This document shows, piece after piece, positions 59,998 to 64,000 of a stretch of DNA of 64,000 bases. This DNA comes from Phaseolibacter flectens ATCC 12775 (GTDB lineage: Bacteria; Pseudomonadota; Gammaproteobacteria; Enterobacterales; Enterobacteriaceae). A model generated the notes under the pieces. That model did no database searches. It was not told where the DNA came from and saw only the letters and a program-made list of their open reading frames with translations. Within the stretch, counting starts at the first letter, position 1. The number at the start of each line of letters is the position of its first letter. Where the stretch lies: the NCBI RefSeq assembly GCF_000518745.1, contig NZ_KI912487.1, forward strand, positions 289,582 to 353,581, read 5' to 3'. Position numbers and translations under genes: made by a program.

Positions 59998-62868
59998 ATG
60001 TTAACATTCTTCAAGTTTAAGCTTACCCCCTTGGCTTCTGCTGTCTTACTCACTCTACCGTCTCTTAGTGACGCTGAGATTATTCTCAACAATGGCCATG
60101 TTAATATCATCAATCAAATCCCTGTGATTGATATTAATAAACCCAATATCAATGGGATTTCACATAATATTTATAATAAAATGGACATTGATTCTAAAGG
60201 TGCTGTATTTAATAATAGTACCGTGACTAGTGCAACCACAAGTCAATCTCAATTAGCAGGTAAACTTGCTGCAAACCCTAATATGGGTACGACAGGTGCC
60301 AAAATAATTCTCAATGAAATCCAATCAAATCAAGCCACTCAACTTAATGGTGCACTCGAAGTGTTTGGAGATAAAGCCAGAGTTATTATCTCAAATCCCT
60401 CAGGGATCACCTGTTCGAGCTGCTCATTTATCGGTAATAACGAAGATGTCACTTTAACAACAGGCTCACCTCGGCTGGTATTTAATCAGTTGAATGGTTA
60501 TGATACAACCAAAGGTAATATCCTTATCAAAGGCAGCCTGACGAGTAACTCCCCCACTGCCATTATTTCACAAACCGCCAATATACAGGGTGATATTACT
60601 GTCACTGGCGTTAAGGGTTTAACCATTATCACTGGCTCTAACTTTGTAAAAAGTGATAATACGACATATCAAGCCACCAACAATACGAAAAGCAATCAAA
60701 CTTATGGTATTGATGTTTCGGCCTTTGGTGGCATGTATGCTGATAAAATCACCCTGATCAGTACAGAAAATGGTGTCGGGATAAGAAATAGTGGAACCCT
60801 TTCAGCAGGTACTGGTGGATTAACACTGAACTCAAATGGCACACTGATTAATAGTTCAGCTACATTACAATCTAAGGGTGATATTCAACTGTCCAGTAGT
60901 AATGGATTAAATAACGACAGTGGCACTATCAATGCAGCCAAAAGTATTGCTGCCGATACTCAAAATTCATTATTATCAAATCGTCAAGGTGGTGTAATTT
61001 CTTCCAGTGGTGATATTTCACTTAATTCTCGTGGTTTAGATAATACTAACGGCAGAATCAGTGCAAGCGGATCACTGTATATTAATAGCGGAAATATCGA
61101 TCTCCTTAATAAAAGCAGCAAAGCCTCTGAAGGCATTTATGGTAATAATATTCAAATTAATAGCACAGCAAAAGTAAAAAATATCGGTACAATTAAAGGT
61201 AAGATGGTAGATATCAATGCTGACCTTTTCTTTCAACAATATGGCTCCATTGATGCCACTGACGATATCGAAATTCAGGCATCTAATAGCATCATAAATC
61301 ACACAGGTCGTATTCGTTCTGATAATGGTGGCATCAGCCTAAAGGCGAATCAGATTAGAAATCGATTTTCAACCAGTCTCGATATTGATAGTAAAGACTC
61401 ATTAGGAATTATAGCAGGAGCTGGCGGATTAACAGTCGAAAGTTCACTTTTCAGCAACGAAAGTCAAGTGTATTCAGTCGGTGATATTGATATCAAAACC
61501 ACGAATGCTTTTAGAAATTATGATAACTATGCTGATAATGATATTTACGGCACGCGTGTATCAATTACTGGCAGTGGCACGTTAAAATCAAAAGGAGATA
61601 TCAATATTCAAAGTAATAGTGTAGATAATTACTATGGGAACATTACAACAGAAAAATCAATATCAATTAACACACCAAATAACATTAAAAATGATTTTGG
61701 TAAACTGCAAGCAAGTCAGGATATTAATTTTAATACAGGAACCCTAAGTAATTTGAACGGAGAAATAGCTGCTGACAATGATATAAGTTATATTGGTCTT
61801 AACAGCCTATCTAGTAAAAATGGAATAATTGAAGCCAAGCATGATGTTTCAATTAATGCTTCTGATATTGATAATACTCAAGCAAAAATTTCAGCCGGTA
61901 ATAATTTAGACTTAATGGCAATCAATAAAATATCTAATAGTGATGGTTATATTAATTCTGACCTTGGGTTAGCAAATTTATTTTCCGCCTCTATTGATAA
62001 CAGATATGGCCTTATCAAATCGAAAGACATTTATATCGAAACCACAGGCGACATTAATAATGACTCTGGATTTATCAAAGCGAAAAATGGAATAAACATG
62101 CAGATCCATGGTTCAATTTCCAATAACTCGAGCCTTTACTTCGGTCACTATTCAGGGGGTTATTTAGGTCTAAAAGGCCAAAATGGTGGCATTGTGAGTG
62201 GCAATGACATAACCCTACGAGCGAACGCACTAACCAGTACGTCAAGTCGTATAGAAGCAACCAATGGCAATATCGATATTGATATTACCGGTAATTTTAA
62301 TAATAGCAGCTCTCAATTTAATTCAGGTGGTGATATGATCATGAATGTTATTAATATGAATAACAATAACGGTACTATACATGCTGGTGGTAATATCGTT
62401 AGTCGGTTTAACAGTTATAGTAATCAAAGTGATAGTAATATCAGCCAACTGGCTTCAGGTGCAGGTAACGGAAGGATGGATTCGGAGGGTAATCTGCGGA
62501 TGGATATTTTTGGTCAATTTAACAATTTAAGTGCAATAACAGCAAATAACAATTTGGATTTAAGGCTGTATGGCTCTGTTACTAATAAAGGTTATATTTC
62601 CAGTAATCAGGGTGATCTTTCATTAGATGTTCATAATAATTTAACCAACAATGGAACAATCACGGGTAATAAGCAGCTTAACCTTAAGTTACTTCCTATT
62701 TCTACTATTGACAATTATGGGACAATCAATGCCAACGGAAATCTTGATATCAAAGCCGGTTATCTCACTAACCGTAATGGTGCAGTGATTTCAGCGAATA
62801 AAACCTTAAATACAAACAACACTGCAATAACATCAGAAAATGGTTCTAAAATTATTTATCCTAAATAA
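59998..62868 (+). CDS. Two-partner-secretion exoprotein TpsA, FHA-like (copy 2)
   Basis: A 956-residue paralogue of the protein at 55715. Signal peptide 1-26 (cleavage LSDA-E), TPS domain about 30-270 with the same NGISHNIY, LNEIQSNQATQLNG and NPSGITCSSCSF (Cys139, Cys142) blocks, then a beta-helix of FHA-type repeats to an almost identical C-terminus (NRNGAVISANKTLN...IIYPK). Similarity to copy 1 runs along the whole length and is clearest in the TPS domain and the last 250 residues. No toxin domain. Export would need a TpsB partner from outside the window. Confidence 0.9.
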   Translation: MLTFFKFKLTPLASAVLLTLPSLSDAEIILNNGHVNIINQIPVIDINKPNINGISHNIYNKMDIDSKGAVFNNSTVTSATTSQSQLAGKLAANPNMGTTGAKIILNEIQSNQATQLNGALEVFGDKARVIISNPSGITCSSCSFIGNNEDVTLTTGSPRLVFNQLNGYDTTKGNILIKGSLTSNSPTAIISQTANIQGDITVTGVKGLTIITGSNFVKSDNTTYQATNNTKSNQTYGIDVSAFGGMYADKITLISTENGVGIRNSGTLSAGTGGLTLNSNGTLINSSATLQSKGDIQLSSSNGLNNDSGTINAAKSIAADTQNSLLSNRQGGVISSSGDISLNSRGLDNTNGRISASGSLYINSGNIDLLNKSSKASEGIYGNNIQINSTAKVKNIGTIKGKMVDINADLFFQQYGSIDATDDIEIQASNSIINHTGRIRSDNGGISLKANQIRNRFSTSLDIDSKDSLGIIAGAGGLTVESSLFSNESQVYSVGDIDIKTTNAFRNYDNYADNDIYGTRVSITGSGTLKSKGDINIQSNSVDNYYGNITTEKSISINTPNNIKNDFGKLQASQDINFNTGTLSNLNGEIAADNDISYIGLNSLSSKNGIIEAKHDVSINASDIDNTQAKISAGNNLDLMAINKISNSDGYINSDLGLANLFSASIDNRYGLIKSKDIYIETTGDINNDSGFIKAKNGINMQIHGSISNNSSLYFGHYSGGYLGLKGQNGGIVSGNDITLRANALTSTSSRIEATNGNIDIDITGNFNNSSSQFNSGGDMIMNVINMNNNNGTIHAGGNIVSRFNSYSNQSDSNISQLASGAGNGRMDSEGNLRMDIFGQFNNLSAITANNNLDLRLYGSVTNKGYISSNQGDLSLDVHNNLTNNGTITGNKQLNLKLLPISTIDNYGTINANGNLDIKAGYLTNRNGAVISANKTLNTNNTAITSENGSKIIYPK

Positions 62869-62877
62869 ATAATTTTG

Positions 62878-62922
62878 GTGAATAGGAACAGTTCAATACC
62901 TCGTGCTTGCGTTCCTATTCAC
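62878..62922 (+). terminator. Hairpin after tpsA2
   Basis: A 12-bp perfect stem (62878-62889 with 62911-62922), 21-base loop, 9 bases after the tpsA2 stop. A second, 11-bp stem (62979-62989 with 62999-63009) follows, with seven A but no T-run. They are probable transcript ends. Confidence 0.5.
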
Positions 62923-63009
62923 TGTTGATAAATCATGTTTTGCGATGATAACTCTTTTTCATCAGCATAAGTTAATCATTATAGTGACCACTGATTGCGG
63001 TCACTATAA

Positions 63010-63587
63010 AGCACATAAAAAAATCTAAAATCAACATAGGCTTTGGATTGTAAATTATTTAACCTGCAATATCTATTTGTTTTAGCCAAAGACATGTCTT
63101 CATTGATTACTACACTTATTATTTTCCACCCTGTTTCTATCTTTTTTAGTTTATCGCTGCCTGCCCTGTTTTTGCCTCTTTTTTATATTTCTATTAAAAA
63201 CTATTCCGACGCTTGATCATTATTCATCCTCCCATTACCTACTCGATGTTCTCGCTTGTCACGCGTAAGCTTTCAAGTTAAGCGAAATATTCATATCAAC
63301 TGAGAGTATAAATTATAAACAATCAATGGGTTTATTTCTAATGTGTCTGTTTTTCTCTTACTGGCATTATTGTTACCTTTCATATCATTTATAGTATGCT
63401 TAACAATAAATCATTTCTTGCTAACATAAAATAAATATAACGCAATATGACATTACCCTTACAATAAGATATTAATGTTTTTACTAATTCTTGCGGTTTA
63501 ATCGGTTTATTAACACATAATGACGGGGTAATATGCTTTAATAAGATAAGATAAATTTCATTATCTATTAAATTAAAGGATAACTAG
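63010..63587. other. AT-rich spacer before the broken tpsA copy
   Basis: About 580 bases, AT-rich, with no gene. AAAGGA at 63575-63580 is the ribosome-binding site belonging to the broken third copy. Confidence 0.4.
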
Positions 63588-64000
63588 GTGACGGACAATA
63601 CACCATCGCTGTCATCCGCTGACTGCCGCCTTGTTACTCACTTTTTCTGTGAGTCGTTTTGCTGAGGTCGCTTTCACCAATGGCACAGTGCAATAAATCA
63701 ATGCTATACCCGTCATTAATCTCAACCCGCCGAATATCAATGGTATATCACATAATTTCTACAGCAAATGAATATCGATCCGCAAGGTGTGGTCTTTAAT
63801 CATAGTACGTCAGCGAGCGCGGCGACACACCGTTCGCAACTTGCGGGGCAATTAACCGCGAACCCCAATATGACGACGGCGGGTGCTAAAATTATCCTCA
63901 ATGAAATCCAATCAAATCAAGCCAGTCAACTGAATGGGCCTTTGGAAGTCTTTGGTGATAAGGCTCGACTGATCATGGCTAATCCATCTAGCACCACCTG
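63588..64000 (+). pseudogene. Third tpsA copy, broken and cut by the window end
   Basis: The start of a third TPS exoprotein is clear: AALLLTFSVSRFAEVAFTNG is its signal peptide and first strand, then INAIPVINLNPPNINGISHN, and later LNEIQSNQASQLNGPLEVFG. It is not one frame. The GTG start with AAGGA leads to a frame that shifts before the signal peptide ends; TAA at 63694-63696 replaces a codon of the TPS domain; and one lost base near 63766 (AGCAAATGA where the intact copies have an extra A) shifts the rest. At the window end the CSSC block appears as SSTT. Unless a sequencing error is involved, it is a dead paralogue, or part of a set of silent cassettes. Confidence 0.85.

Overview
The window is chromosomal DNA of a member of the Enterobacterales. 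From position 1 to about 49.9 kb it carries, one after another, genes in the order found near 36-39 min of the Escherichia coli K-12 map: rsxCDGE-nth-dtpA, pdxY-tyrS-pdxH, slyB/slyA, ydhL, nemA-gloA-rnt-grxD, mepH, purR-ydhC-cfa-ribC-mdtK, two valine tRNAs, pykF, lpp, ydiJ/ydiK, rprA, selO-nlpC, ihfA-pheTS, rplT-rpmI-infC-thrS, ydiY, yniB, hxpB, ydjM, tcyP, osmE, nadE and spy. Then follow ychO-like and chaA, which are neighbours elsewhere in E. coli. Proteins are close to E. coli in length and motifs, but the DNA is more AT-rich and I cannot name the genus.

Layout. 1-5 kb: the end of the Rsx/Rnf electron-transfer operon with translationally coupled nth, then a peptide transporter. 5.5-8.5 kb: vitamin B6 enzymes flanking tyrosyl-tRNA synthetase. 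8.8-21.8 kb: envelope lipoprotein SlyB, regulator SlyA, electrophile detoxification (NemA, GloA), RNase T, Grx4, murein endopeptidase MepH, PurR with its own operator, a purine-type MFS exporter or importer, cyclopropane synthase, riboflavin synthase and a MATE pump. 21.9-29.6 kb: two tRNA-Val genes with promoter and terminator, PykF, Braun lipoprotein with a well-conserved promoter, the YdiJ flavo-iron-sulfur dehydrogenase, YdiK, and an sRNA that I identify as RprA. 29.6-39 kb: a long minus-strand block of translation genes (thrS-infC-rpmI-rplT and pheM-pheS-pheT-ihfA), with an AUU start for infC and a phenylalanine-rich attenuator peptide. 39-53.9 kb: conserved genes spaced by long non-coding stretches that hold a YoaK-like microprotein, a ~333 bp tandem duplication, an 11-copy pentanucleotide repeat, and a decayed IS200/IS605 transposase. 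53.9-64 kb: AT-rich DNA with two large intact two-partner-secretion exoproteins (TpsA/FHA-like) and a third, broken copy running off the end.

Compared with E. coli many genes of the same stretch are absent (gstA, mliC, anmK, nemR, lhr, sodB, the suf operon, btuCED, aroH, pfkB, katE, chb, cho, ast). Together with intergenic deserts and pseudogenes this suggests a lineage undergoing gene loss, perhaps host-associated; that is inference. The most distinctive content is the TpsA family with no partner transporter in view, the inverse-autotransporter gene whose best start is AUU, the CACAG repeat tract, and two microproteins. I found no CRISPR array, no prophage and no clear new defence system.
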